A DNA stretch of 64,000 bases from Planococcus citreus (lineage in GTDB: Bacteria; Bacillota; Bacilli; Bacillales_A; Planococcaceae), in assembly GCF_003664125.1 (NCBI RefSeq), contig NZ_RCCP01000002.1, positions 248,001 through 312,000 on the forward strand, given 5' to 3'. The translations under genes were made by a program, and so were the position numbers. Under the pieces are notes generated by a model, which saw nothing but the letters and a program-made list of their open reading frames with translations, made no database searches and had not been told where the DNA came from. Of the stretch, positions 9,280 to 17,889 are shown piece by piece (the stretch's first letter is position 1; every line of letters starts with the position of its first letter).

Positions 9280-11514
9280 TTTTCGGCTGGTGTCAACTGT
9301 CATACGCCCATCTTCAATCGTCATGCGAATGGTCCCGTTTTCAGCTGTCGACAGAAGCCGCAAACCCAATTCGCCAAACCGCTCCGTTACTTCTGGGCTT
9401 GGATGCCCGTAACGATTGTCGATCCCTGCTGAAACGACCGAAACTTGCGGACGCAAGGCTTCCAGGAAAGCTTGTGAGCTCGAAGTCTTGCTTCCATGAT
9501 GCCCGACTTTCAATACCGTCATGTCCGCAAGTTGTTCACCGTAGCGCTCGACCACCCCCGTTTCACCTTCACTTTCCAGATCTCCCGTAAAGAGAAATCG
9601 CTGCCCCTCGTGCTCCATCAGCAATACGAGTGAATCGTCATTGCCTTCATATAATTCATCTACCGGCGATAAATACGAAAATTGCGTTTCGCCCACTTGC
9701 CAGCCTGCACCGTTCTTAGGCAATTCCACACGCGCTTCACGAGCTGACGGCGCGAGCGCTGTCATCAAAGCATTTGCCTCTGATCCGGGAGTAATATGCA
9801 GACGCTCCACAGCCAGTTCTTCAAAGACTTCATCCGCCCCTTCAGCATGATCTGCATCCGGATGGCTCAAGATAAAAAGATCGATACTCGATATGCCCCG
9901 CGCTTTCAAATACGGCACCACTGTTTGCCGCCCCACTTCAAACGGGCGGCTCTTTTCCCGGAACGGCTCACCATCAAATCGCAAGACGCCCCCGGCATCG
10001 ACTAAATACAGCGCTTTGCGATAAGGCAGCTCAATCAATGCGCTGTCGCCTTGCCCAACATCGATAAAACTGACGTGGAGCCTCGGATCGAGATAAGGCT
10101 TCATTGTCAGAAGTAATGCTGGAACGAGCAGGATGAGCAATAAACGTGGGCGGAAGCGTTTTTCCGCCTGGACAAAAAACAGCAGCACGCTGGCACCCAT
10201 GAACAACAACCAGCCAGTAGACGGCCTGCCCGGCGTCCATACTTGACGGGGCAACCCCGCTAAAGACGCAGTCAGCTTTTCAATCCAGCTGCGTAACGGC
10301 TCATAGGCCGCAAAAAGGACGGCATCGACGCCCAGCGGCAAAAAGCTCGCAGCCAATAAAATGAAATTTGCCGGTAAAACCAGCAGCGTGAACAACGGGA
10401 CATAGATGGCATTTACTAAAAAGGAGGATAGGGAGATTTCAAAAAAGTGGAATAGCAAAAGAGGATACAAACATAGCTGGGAAACGGCCGTGACAATCAA
10501 GCCGCTTTTGATAAAAGAAGCCCCTTCCATCAGTTTCAGCGAGGCGATGATCCCGAAACTTGCCCCGTAAGACAATTGAAAGCCGATATCCTGCAGCAGG
10601 CCGGGGTCGATCCATAAAAATAAGATAAAGCTCGCCGATAAGGCTTGAATGGCCGACACATGCAGCCCAAAAAGCCGAGCGGCCAACACGAAAACGACCA
10701 TGGCGCAAGCTCTTAGGACCGATGGGGCAGCCCCCGCCATCACGGCATACAAAGGCAGCACAATCAGCAATAACACCGTTGCGCTTTCTTTCCTGATCCG
10801 TAAGCGCAGCAATACAAAATAAATCATGCCGCTGACGATCCCCACATGCAAACCAGAGATTGCAAAAAGATGCGTGATGCCAAGCTTCCGCTGGATCCTG
10901 GCTTGCTCTGAATCCATGCCGCTGCGATCCCCGAGCAACAGCGCCTGGGCTTCCGCTGTCAACGATTCAGGAAAGGACGACTCGATATGTTCAATCAACT
11001 CGCTGCGTTGCCTGGCCAAACGGGCACGGAACCCTGTGCCTGGTGTCGCCGAATCGAGCGTTTCGATTTCAAGCATGCCAGTTGCATTATGGCGCTGCAG
11101 ATAGCCCGCCATATCAAACGCGTATGGATGGGCAGGCGGCTTCGGCTCCGTAAATGTTCCCACCACTTGCAGCATCGCTGATGGGCCGAGCTCCTGCAAT
11201 CGCTGCTGTTCTTCAACCGATAGGATCCGGTAGCTCGCATAAATGATTTGGCCGGAACCAGCAGTCGCAAATCCAGACATGCGGTCTCCATCGATGGATA
11301 GTTCATCGAAAACAAGCGCACCTTGAAAGCTTCCGGTTAACAAGGGCCCTTCCACCAAACGGGCATCCATATTAATGTAGGAAATCAATGACACCGCTAA
11401 AACGATTGCCAGCCAAACTCTACGCTCTTTACGGTATATCATCCAGTAAAAAAGCAGCACCATGAGCAAAAGCTTATCAGCTGAGCCATGTGCTGCTTGT
11501 GCGGCAATTGCCAC
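9277..11514 (-). CDS. comEC: DNA internalization channel protein ComEC (Rec2)
   Basis: Polytopic membrane channel taking single-stranded DNA into the cytosol during transformation. From the GTG at 11514 it has 745 residues: N-terminal membrane helices, an OB-like extracellular region (about 50-170), the competence domain with many helices (about 190-480), and a C-terminal metallo-beta-lactamase-like domain with SHPDADHAEG near 555 and GHHGSKTSS near 665. The start is uncertain. No ribosome site precedes GTG 11514. The frame stays open upstream over the comEB end (TSRLTEALFLYAAIA), where the only AAGGA-preceded candidates are ATT codons at about 11566-11571. Third gene of the comE operon. Confidence 0.93.
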   Translation of the reverse strand: MAIAAQAAHGSADKLLLMVLLFYWMIYRKERRVWLAIVLAVSLISYINMDARLVEGPLLTGSFQGALVFDELSIDGDRMSGFATAGSGQIIYASYRILSVEEQQRLQELGPSAMLQVVGTFTEPKPPAHPYAFDMAGYLQRHNATGMLEIETLDSATPGTGFRARLARQRSELIEHIESSFPESLTAEAQALLLGDRSGMDSEQARIQRKLGITHLFAISGLHVGIVSGMIYFVLLRLRIRKESATVLLLIVLPLYAVMAGAAPSVLRACAMVVFVLAARLFGLHVSAIQALSASFILFLWIDPGLLQDIGFQLSYGASFGIIASLKLMEGASFIKSGLIVTAVSQLCLYPLLLFHFFEISLSSFLVNAIYVPLFTLLVLPANFILLAASFLPLGVDAVLFAAYEPLRSWIEKLTASLAGLPRQVWTPGRPSTGWLLFMGASVLLFFVQAEKRFRPRLLLILLVPALLLTMKPYLDPRLHVSFIDVGQGDSALIELPYRKALYLVDAGGVLRFDGEPFREKSRPFEVGRQTVVPYLKARGISSIDLFILSHPDADHAEGADEVFEELAVERLHITPGSEANALMTALAPSAREARVELPKNGAGWQVGETQFSYLSPVDELYEGNDDSLVLLMEHEGQRFLFTGDLESEGETGVVERYGEQLADMTVLKVGHHGSKTSSSQAFLEALRPQVSVVSAGIDNRYGHPSPEVTERFGELGLRLLSTAENGTIRMTIEDGRMTVDTSRK

Positions 11515-11546
11515 CGCAATTGCTGCATAGAGAAATAACGCTTCCG

Positions 11547-12119
11547 TTAAACGAGAAGTTCTCCAAATAATTCCTTCACCCGTTCTTTATAATGGGACAA
11601 CTCTTCTTCGCTCGCCCCTTTTGCGCCAAGCTGTTCAATCAATTCCATATACAATGCCGTTTTCTCGACGCTGAGGAAATCGATTGTCCGTTCATCGAAC
11701 ATCACTTGGATCACTTCGACATTTGCCTGTTCCAGCAGTTCGATGGCGTATTCGTGATTTTTGTAGTCAGCCGCATAATAGAGGCGTGAAATGCCTGCCT
11801 GGATAATGGATTTCGTGCATTGGAGGCAAGGAAAATGGCTGACATACATATCGGCGCCGCTGACACTGACACCGTATTTCGCGCATTGCAATAGTGCATT
11901 CATTTCTGCATGGATGGTCCGCACGCAATGGTTATCGACGACATAACAGCCTTTATCGATGCAATGGTCCCCACCGGAAATCGAGCCGTTATAGCCCCCA
12001 GCCATGATGCGCCGGTCCCGGACAATCGTCGCTCCGACGGCCAGCCTTGTGCAAGTGCTTCTTAGCGCTAAAAGATGGCTTTGAGCCATAAAAAATTGAT
12101 CCCACGTTATTCGCTTCAT
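11547..12119 (-). CDS. comEB: ComE operon protein 2, dCMP deaminase family
   Basis: Zinc-dependent deoxycytidylate deaminase-type protein of 190 residues. The zinc and catalytic motifs are HAEMNALLQC near 73 and PCLQC near 100. The N-terminus is MKRITWDQFFMAQSHLLALRS. It is a constant member of the comE operon but is dispensable for transformation in B. subtilis; it may serve dTMP supply. The comEC frame overlaps its 3' end. It is separated from comEA by about 70 bp. Confidence 0.95.
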   Translation of the reverse strand: MKRITWDQFFMAQSHLLALRSTCTRLAVGATIVRDRRIMAGGYNGSISGGDHCIDKGCYVVDNHCVRTIHAEMNALLQCAKYGVSVSGADMYVSHFPCLQCTKSIIQAGISRLYYAADYKNHEYAIELLEQANVEVIQVMFDERTIDFLSVEKTALYMELIEQLGAKGASEEELSHYKERVKELFGELLV

Positions 12120-12190
12120 CTGATTGCCCCCTGCTGTTTCGTTAAATTAAGTGTAGCAGAGGCAGTTGTTTCGTCAAGGGCCGTCCGTCC

Positions 12191-12799
12191 TTATCTGACA
12201 CGGACCAATTCCTTCAATTGTTCAAAGCTCTTTTCGCCGATGCCTGTCACATCCATCAATTGCTCGGTACTTTTGAAGGGCCCATTTTCAGTCCGATGTG
12301 CCACGATGGCTGCTGCCTTAGCCGGCCCGATTCCAGGAAGTTCGGTCAACTCATCTTCGGTTGCCGTATTCAAATTAATAAGGCCGGGCTCTGCGCTGCC
12401 GCCAAGTGCTGCACCTGCCAGCTCAACGCTTTCTTCGCCTTGTTTCGGCACATAGACCGCTGATTCATCCAGCACGATGACTGCCAGATTGATCGAGCGG
12501 TTGTCTGCTTCCGGCAAAAAGCCGCCGGCAGCTTCGATAGCATCATTAATGCGCGAACCGGAGGGCAATTCATATAAGCCCTCGTTTTGGACTGCGCCTT
12601 TCACATCAATCATGACGCTTGTCGGGACCGCTGGATCGGTTTCCGGTGGCGGCGGTTGTTCGGTAGTCTCGGAAGTAAGTTCGTCGAGGCTTGTGGCCTC
12701 AGGGGGTTCGTGGAGGAGAAAGAAATAGAGAAGCGCCAAAATGGCGGCAAGCGGCACAACGACGCGGCCGTATTTGGCAAATTGCGGAGAAATATTCAG
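12191..12799 (-). CDS. comEA: Competence DNA receptor ComEA
   Basis: Membrane-anchored DNA receptor. One N-terminal helix (VVVPLAAILALLYFFLL) precedes an acidic Pro/Thr linker, an SLBB-like domain (about 60-120, DVKGAVQNEGLYELPSG), and a C-terminal double helix-hairpin-helix DNA-binding domain (LPGIGPAKAAAIV, VTGIGEKSFEQLK). The start is unusual. The clear GAGG site leads to an ATG at 12806 in the wrong frame. In the correct frame the best candidate is CTG at 12797-12799 (then NISPQFAKYGR), giving 202 residues with positive charges before the helix. The alternative GTG at 12757 gives 188 residues and would begin inside the helix. Confidence 0.92.
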   Translation of the reverse strand: MNISPQFAKYGRVVVPLAAILALLYFFLLHEPPEATSLDELTSETTEQPPPPETDPAVPTSVMIDVKGAVQNEGLYELPSGSRINDAIEAAGGFLPEADNRSINLAVIVLDESAVYVPKQGEESVELAGAALGGSAEPGLINLNTATEDELTELPGIGPAKAAAIVAHRTENGPFKSTEQLMDVTGIGEKSFEQLKELVRVR

Positions 12800-12846
12800 T
12801 GGGCATCCCTCGTTTCCGCAGAAAGCAAACAGCTGAAGCTGTCTGA

Positions 12847-12876
12847 ATTATATAATAACGGTTGATCGAAAGTCCA
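12847..12876 (-). promoter_or_regulatory. Putative comE operon promoter
   Basis: Minus-strand TGGACT (12871-12876), an 18-bp spacer and a perfect TATAAT (12847-12852) about 45 bp upstream of the comEA start region. The -35 is imperfect. I did not identify a ComK box. Confidence 0.55.
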
Positions 12877-12886
12877 TCTTTCCACG

Positions 12887-12918
12887 AAAAAAACCCGCAT
12901 ATAAAAATATGCGGGTTT
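12887..12918 (-). terminator. yqeM terminator
   Basis: AAACCCGCATA and TATGCGGGTTT pair around a TTTT loop and run into seven T on the minus strand. This closes the yqeG-yqeM cluster. Confidence 0.9.
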
Positions 12919-12928
12919 GTGTTGCTGA

Positions 12929-13651
12929 TTACTTTTTCGCACGGAAAAAGATCCGTTCGCTTTCGTCATTAGGTGCATCCGCAGTGAAATCAGCAGTCAC
13001 TGATTCCACCGTAAATCCGGCTTCTGTGAGCCATTCTTTGTAAACGTCAACCGAGAAAGTCCGTTGTTCATGCGTTTCTTCAAAGCGCTCGAACATCCAG
13101 CCTTCACGCACGAAAAACGTCAAATCGTGGATGACGCTGTGAGGCGCCGAACCTTTTTCAGTGTGCCACATATAGGCAAGGTCTTCCCCGTCATAAACAA
13201 ACGGGCTATGCATGAAGATCTCGTCGATCTTGAATACTGAATGGACATCGAAAAAGAAATATCCGCCGGGCTTCAATGCCGCATAGACCTGTTCGAATGT
13301 CTTTTTGACCTGCTCTTCTTTCGCTAAATAATTCAACGAATCGATCGCGATCGTCACGGCATCGAAGCCTTCCAAACCTTCCAGGTTGTCCATCGACAAT
13401 TGAAGCACTGGAATATCCAGCGCCGATTCTTTGAAGCGCTTCTGTGCAACGGTAAGCATGTCGGCGGATAAATCACTCGCCGTCACGTCATAGCCGAGCT
13501 CAGCCATCAGTTCAGACAGCACGCCTGTGCCACACGCAAGATCGAGTACAGATCCAGAGCGCATCGTTTCTGCGATCCACTCCACGTATTGTTCGTACGG
13601 AATATCTTCCATCAAGTCGTCGTAAACCGCTGCAAACCGTCCGTAGTTCAT
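12929..13651 (-). CDS. yqeM: Class I SAM-dependent methyltransferase, YqeM family
   Basis: Predicted cytosolic methyltransferase of 240 residues. The SAM-binding glycine loop is VLDLACGTGVLSELM near 40-54, followed by the acidic motif TASDLSADML and a post-motif DAVTIAIDSLNYL. Its substrate is unknown to me. I use the ATG at 13649-13651 (MNYGRFAAVYDDLM), whose ATGA overlaps the rsfS stop and implies translational coupling; an earlier in-frame ATG at 13678 lies within rsfS. Last gene of the cluster. Confidence 0.88.
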   Translation of the reverse strand: MNYGRFAAVYDDLMEDIPYEQYVEWIAETMRSGSVLDLACGTGVLSELMAELGYDVTASDLSADMLTVAQKRFKESALDIPVLQLSMDNLEGLEGFDAVTIAIDSLNYLAKEEQVKKTFEQVYAALKPGGYFFFDVHSVFKIDEIFMHSPFVYDGEDLAYMWHTEKGSAPHSVIHDLTFFVREGWMFERFEETHEQRTFSVDVYKEWLTEAGFTVESVTADFTADAPNDESERIFFRAKK

Positions 13652-13986
13652 ACTTCGAGCTGCGGAGCGTCGCGCCATAGACGCTCTAGGTTGTAATACG
13701 AGCGCTCATCGCGATGGAACACATGGGCCACGACATCGCCAAGGTCGACCAAGACCCAACGCGCTGCATCGAAGCCTTCAACACTTTTGACTTCATAGCC
13801 GGCTTCTCCAGCTTTCTCCATCAATTCACGGGCGATCGATTGTACTTGGCGATCCGAGTTCGCGCTGCAGATCAGGAAGTAATCCGCCAAAAGTGAAATG
13901 CCTTCCATATTCAATACAACGATATCTTCTGCTTTTTTATCCTCTGCGGCTTGGTACGCCACTTGCAATAATGTATCTTTAGTCAT
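13648..13986 (-). CDS. rsfS: Ribosomal silencing factor RsfS
   Basis: RsfS binds L14 on the 50S subunit and blocks subunit joining in starvation. The 112-residue sequence carries the family core EDIVVLNMEGISLLADYF and the DRQVQSIA helix, ending GDVVAHVFHRDERSYYNLERLW. It overlaps yqeK by 8 bp upstream and yqeM by 4 bp downstream. Confidence 0.97.
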   Translation of the reverse strand: MTKDTLLQVAYQAAEDKKAEDIVVLNMEGISLLADYFLICSANSDRQVQSIARELMEKAGEAGYEVKSVEGFDAARWVLVDLGDVVAHVFHRDERSYYNLERLWRDAPQLEV

Positions 13987-14557
13987 TCTTCACGTTCCCT
14001 TTCTGTTGCTCAAAATGCTCGAGGCATTTCAAGGAATCCGGATAAACCGGCTGATTTTTTGATGCGAGAAATTCGATCGATTGCCGAATCGACGCTTCCA
14101 TCAAGCGGTCAAGGCCATCATGTTTCATGGCTCTCAACCGGTCGACTTCCGGAAACTTGCGGCTCGGTTCGATCATGTCTGCAATGTAGATGATTTTTTC
14201 AAGATCCGACATGCCTGCACGCCCTGTCGTATGAAAGCGGATCGCGTCAAGGATTTCTTCATCTTTGACTCCGAATTCATACTTGGCCACATACGCGCCT
14301 ACCGGAGCATGCCATAATTCGTGATGATAGTCGAGCAATAACGGATCCATGCTTTCTTTTTCGATAATGCCGCGCATCCATTCACGGTCGGCAAATTTCA
14401 CTACGTCATGGAGAATAGCAGCAATGCGCGCTTGTTCTTCCGGCACGCCGTAATGCTTGGCAAGTGCGACCGCCGTATTCATTACGCCCAACACATGGTT
14501 GAAGCGTTTTTCAGGAAGGCGTTCTTTGACTTTTTGGAGCATCAGGCTCGGGTCCAT
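13979..14557 (-). CDS. yqeK: HD-domain nucleotide phosphohydrolase YqeK (Ap4A hydrolase)
   Basis: HD-superfamily metal hydrolase of 192 residues; family members symmetrically cleave diadenosine tetraphosphate to ADP. The metal motifs are the N-terminal H in KRFNHVLGV, AILHDVVKF (HD pair near 50), HHELWHAPVGA (about 78-88) and IRFHTTG (about 105). The first ATG at 14557 has AAAGGAGCG upstream and is preferred. Its start lies inside the 3' end of nadD (47-bp overlap). Confidence 0.94.
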   Translation of the reverse strand: MDPSLMLQKVKERLPEKRFNHVLGVMNTAVALAKHYGVPEEQARIAAILHDVVKFADREWMRGIIEKESMDPLLLDYHHELWHAPVGAYVAKYEFGVKDEEILDAIRFHTTGRAGMSDLEKIIYIADMIEPSRKFPEVDRLRAMKHDGLDRLMEASIRQSIEFLASKNQPVYPDSLKCLEHFEQQKGNVKND

Positions 14558-15119
14558 ATAATCGCTCCTTTCGGATATAAGTTTCCACTTGTTCGGGAAC
14601 GAAAAAAGTCAATGGCTTGCCGGCCACGACGCGCTCCCGCAGCATCGTCGAGGACAAATGCATTTCAGGGGAATCGATCATCATCACCGGATATTCCGTT
14701 TCAGCAATATAACCCGGCCGTCCGATACCGACAAACTGGACCAATTCAGCCAGCTCGCCGATGCGGTGCCAAGTATGCAGGCTTTCGACCATATCGCCGC
14801 CGATAATGAAATAAAATTCGCAGTCGGGCTCCCGTTCGAGGAGCTTGACCATCGTCTCGTACGTATACGAGACCCCGCCGCCTGACACTTCAATGTCTTC
14901 AAGGCGGAAATGGGCCTGTCCCTCGATGGCCAGTCGTGTCATCTCGACACGCGCCTCTGTATCGATGCCGTTCGATTCCTTATGAGGGGCGATGGCATTC
15001 GGCATGAAACGCACTTCGTCCAAGCCCAGTGCGTAATAGGCTTCATTCGCCATGATCAAATGACCGAAATGCGGCGGGTTGAACGTGCCGCCGAGAATGC
15101 CGATTTTGCGTTTATTCAC
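14511..15119 (-). CDS. nadD: Nicotinate-nucleotide adenylyltransferase NadD
   Basis: Forms deamido-NAD from nicotinate mononucleotide and ATP. The nucleotidyltransferase signature GILGGTFNPPHFGHL is at 8-22 and the SSTMLRERV motif near 163-171. It starts with GTG at 15117-15119, overlapping the yhbY stop as GTGA, which suggests coupling. The C-terminal tail after RKERLYG is about 13 residues longer than I expect for the family and overlaps yqeK. The plus-strand NAD regulator nadR lies elsewhere in the window. Confidence 0.96.
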   Translation of the reverse strand: MNKRKIGILGGTFNPPHFGHLIMANEAYYALGLDEVRFMPNAIAPHKESNGIDTEARVEMTRLAIEGQAHFRLEDIEVSGGGVSYTYETMVKLLEREPDCEFYFIIGGDMVESLHTWHRIGELAELVQFVGIGRPGYIAETEYPVMMIDSPEMHLSSTMLRERVVAGKPLTFFVPEQVETYIRKERLYGPEPDAPKSQRTPS

Positions 15120-15406
15120 GGAAGCTCAATCCGCTTATTGTTGACGGACGCTTTGTACAAAACGACAGTATGGCCGATCAATTGCACCAATTCCGCTTTT
15201 GTTCCGTCTGCCAGATGCTTGGCCACTTCGTGCTTGCCGTCTTCATTATTTTGCAGAATGCTGATTTTTACGAGTTCGCGTTTTTCAAGGGCTTCCCCGA
15301 TCTGTACGAGCATCGCTTCATTGACGCCGCCTTTTCCGACTTGGAAAATCGGGTCCAAATGATGCGCTTCACTTCTTAAAAAACGTTTTTGTTTACCTGT
15401 TAACAT
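15116..15406 (-). CDS. yhbY: Ribosome assembly RNA-binding protein YhbY (CRM domain)
   Basis: A single CRM domain protein of 96 residues. MLTGKQKRFLRSEAHHLDPIFQVGKGG and the RNA-contact GxxG region are typical of pre-50S associated YhbY/YqeI. A strong AGGAGG precedes the ATG. It overlaps aroE by 14 bp and nadD by 4 bp. Confidence 0.95.
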   Translation of the reverse strand: MLTGKQKRFLRSEAHHLDPIFQVGKGGVNEAMLVQIGEALEKRELVKISILQNNEDGKHEVAKHLADGTKAELVQLIGHTVVLYKASVNNKRIELP

Positions 15407-16217
15407 GATTTCCTCCTAATTTTTCCGTAATCAATTGAATCATTTCTTCTGTATCCGGACGGATGCCTGTCCATTTTTCGAATGCGATGGCGCCTTGGTT
15501 GACGAACATGCCGACGCCGTTCAGCACCAGGCAGCCTTTCGCTTTTGCTTCTTTCAGAAATGGCGTTTCGAGCGGGTTGTAAATGATGTCCGCAACGACT
15601 GAGCCGCTTCCGAGATGGGTCATTGACAGCGGCAACGCTTCTTCGGTCAATCCGACAGAAGTCGTCTGGACGATCGTGGCGAATTCGCTCAGGTTCGCTT
15701 CGGCATCAGCCAGCACCATCGCCTTGCTGGCGGTTTCATCCGCGAGCTCCTGCGCCCTGCGAAACGTTCGGTTGGTGATAGTGATATTGCTGAATCCGGC
15801 ACGCGAGAGCGCAAAACTGATCCCTCTTGCTGCACCGCCCGCACCGATCACCAGCAATGCACGATCTTTATCGACAGGGTAACTCAATAGCGAACGGACA
15901 AACCCGTCGCCATCTGTATTGAATCCTATCAAACGCCCGTTATTATTTGCGACTGTATTGACCGCATTCATGTCACGGGCCGTGTCATCCAACTCATCCA
16001 ATAACGGGATTGCCGCCTGCTTATGGGGCAAGGTGATATTAAATCCGCTGATGCCAAGCAATTTCATCGAATGAAACGCTTCTTCCAGCTGTTTCGGTTC
16101 GACATGCACCGGGATATAGGAAGCATCGATGCCATGTTTTTCGAACCAATGATCGTGCATAAAAGGCGATAATGAATGGGAGATCGGATCTCCGATGACC
16201 GCATACCATTTCTTCAT
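15393..16217 (-). CDS. aroE: Shikimate dehydrogenase (NADP+)
   Basis: Reduces 3-dehydroshikimate to shikimate in aromatic amino-acid synthesis. The protein has 274 residues. The substrate site GDPISHSLSPFMHD is near residue 9, the catalytic Lys is in NITLPHKQ near 66, the NADP Rossmann motif GAGGAARG near 126, and the C-terminal closure segment GVGMFVNQGAIAFEKWTG is present. It lies between yqeH and yhbY, as in B. subtilis. Confidence 0.97.
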   Translation of the reverse strand: MKKWYAVIGDPISHSLSPFMHDHWFEKHGIDASYIPVHVEPKQLEEAFHSMKLLGISGFNITLPHKQAAIPLLDELDDTARDMNAVNTVANNNGRLIGFNTDGDGFVRSLLSYPVDKDRALLVIGAGGAARGISFALSRAGFSNITITNRTFRRAQELADETASKAMVLADAEANLSEFATIVQTTSVGLTEEALPLSMTHLGSGSVVADIIYNPLETPFLKEAKAKGCLVLNGVGMFVNQGAIAFEKWTGIRPDTEEMIQLITEKLGGNHVNR

Positions 16218-16228
16218 TGTAAAACCTC

Positions 16229-17332
16229 CTATATAAGCGACGGGCGGACGATGACTTCTACCCCTTTTGGTGCGTGGGCTGCGATCGTCACGTCATCATG
16301 CTGGACTGTGATCCAGCCGAGCCCGGAAAAGACGATGTCTGTCTTGCCTTCTTTGATGCGGAATTCATGGCGCACCAATTCAGGGAAATCTTCTTTATAT
16401 TCAGCAGATGGCGGGGCAAGCATGCCACCCAGGTGCTGTTCATATAAATCATCTGCGTTATCCAATTTGGTCCGGTGGATATTCAGTGAATTAGCGGCAT
16501 GCACTGTGAACGATGAACGTTTGCCGCTGATGAAATCAAAACGCGCCAACCCGCCGATGAATAATGTCTGTTCAGGATTCAGTTGGAAAACACGCGGCTT
16601 GATCTCTTTTTTCGGCATGATTGCCTTCAGGTCTTCCGTGTGCAAATGATGCGCTAGTTGATGATGGTTGATGATGCCCGGCGTATCGAATAGCGAGCGC
16701 TCATCATCAAGCGGGATGCCGATCATATCAAGTGTCGTGCCAGGGAAATGGGAAGTCGTGATGACATCCCCTTCGCCTGTCGCCTGTTTGATGACACGGT
16801 TGATGAATGTCGATTTCCCGACATTCGTACAGCCAACGACATATACATCTCCGCCGTCACGGTATTGTTCAATCGCATCCATCGCTTCTGCGACGCCGGT
16901 TCCTTTATGGGCGGAAACAGCTAAAATGTCGATCGGGTTCAAGCCCAATTTACGCGACTCCTGCTTCATCCAATTGATCAATTTTTTCTCTTTGACCGAT
17001 TTCGGGAGCAAGTCCGCTTTGTTGGCGATCAGCAAAATCGGGTTGTTTCCGACAAAGCGGTGCAAGCCCGGAAGCCAGCTGCCGTTAAAGTCGAAAATGT
17101 CGACGATTTTTACAATCAGCCCTTTGCGTTCCCCAAGGCCGTTCAAAATACGCAGGAAATCGTCATCCGTCAAGGAAACCGGCTGCAATTCGTTATAGTT
17201 TTTCAAACGGAAGCAACGCTGGCAGATGATTTCTTCTTTATCGAGCGAAGACGGCGGCGCGTAGCCGATATCGTCTTTCCGCTCTGTTTGGATCTGTACA
17301 CCGCAACCGATGCAATATGGCATTTCTGTCAA
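16229..17332 (-). CDS. yqeH: Ribosome biogenesis GTPase YqeH
   Basis: Circularly permuted GTPase needed for 30S assembly. An N-terminal zinc finger (CIGCG and CQRCF) precedes G4 NKADLLP, then G1 GCTNVGKST and G3 DTPG. The C-terminal RNA-interacting domain ends GVEVIVRPSLI. The best start is TTG at 17330-17332, with GGAGG seven bases upstream and a TTGA overlap with the yqeG stop; this gives 367 residues. An ATG three codons later (17323) lacks good spacing. Confidence 0.95.
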   Translation of the reverse strand: MTEMPYCIGCGVQIQTERKDDIGYAPPSSLDKEEIICQRCFRLKNYNELQPVSLTDDDFLRILNGLGERKGLIVKIVDIFDFNGSWLPGLHRFVGNNPILLIANKADLLPKSVKEKKLINWMKQESRKLGLNPIDILAVSAHKGTGVAEAMDAIEQYRDGGDVYVVGCTNVGKSTFINRVIKQATGEGDVITTSHFPGTTLDMIGIPLDDERSLFDTPGIINHHQLAHHLHTEDLKAIMPKKEIKPRVFQLNPEQTLFIGGLARFDFISGKRSSFTVHAANSLNIHRTKLDNADDLYEQHLGGMLAPPSAEYKEDFPELVRHEFRIKEGKTDIVFSGLGWITVQHDDVTIAAHAPKGVEVIVRPSLI

Positions 17333-17850
17333 TTTTCTTCCTCCCACATCAATTGTCCTTTTTCCTTCAATCTCTTCATGATCCGGCGCTCGACCATCCG
17401 GTTGAAACGCGTAAAGAAGCCGTCCGATTGCGCGACCGGCAACACCAGGATCGTATGAAGCTTATTGCGGTTGCCGCCGAAAATATCGGTCAGCATCTGG
17501 TCGCCGATGACGACGACTTGTTCGCGCTTGACGCTCATGATTTTCAGCGCTTTCCGAAACGCTTTGCCCATGGGTTTTCTCGCCTGGTGGATGAACGGGA
17601 TGCCGAGCGGGTCGGCGAATGACTTCACGCGCATTTCATTATTATTGGAAACGATGACCACTTGAATTCCGGCATCTTTCATCGATTTCAACCATTCGAT
17701 CAATCGCGGCGTCGCTTCGGGGCGGTCCCATTCGACCAATGTATTGTCCAGGTCGGTAATGATGCCGAGCACCCCTTTTTCTTTCAATGACTCAGGTGTA
17801 ATGTCAAAAACTTCTTTAACGTATTGCCTTGGAATAAAATATCGATACAC
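17329..17850 (-). CDS. yqeG: HAD-family phosphatase YqeG (subfamily IIIA)
   Basis: Haloacid dehalogenase-like phosphatase, close to phosphatidylglycerol-phosphate phosphatases. The motifs are DLDNTLVEW near 35 (nucleophile Asp), VVSNNNE near 74, a Lys in RKPMGKAF, and GDQMLTDIFGGNR near 122. I prefer the GTG at 17848-17850 because AGGAG lies nine bases upstream; the first in-frame TTG at 17859 touches that site. Length is 173 residues. The substrate is not shown by the sequence. First gene of the overlapping cluster running to yqeM. Confidence 0.9.
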   Translation of the reverse strand: MYRYFIPRQYVKEVFDITPESLKEKGVLGIITDLDNTLVEWDRPEATPRLIEWLKSMKDAGIQVVIVSNNNEMRVKSFADPLGIPFIHQARKPMGKAFRKALKIMSVKREQVVVIGDQMLTDIFGGNRNKLHTILVLPVAQSDGFFTRFNRMVERRIMKRLKEKGQLMWEEEN

Positions 17851-17889
17851 ACATAACAACTCCTGTTTCTAGGGACTTAAGTCCATTGA

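Noticed and set aside
12700-12806. Short peptide from the well-placed ATG at 12806
   Set aside because: It overlaps comEA out of frame, has no recognisable features and ends after about 35 codons; noted only as a possible decoy start.
16229-17347. yqeH start at the GTG 17347
   Set aside because: That codon lies inside yqeG and overlaps the GGAGG used by the TTG at 17332; the shorter form also matches the family length.
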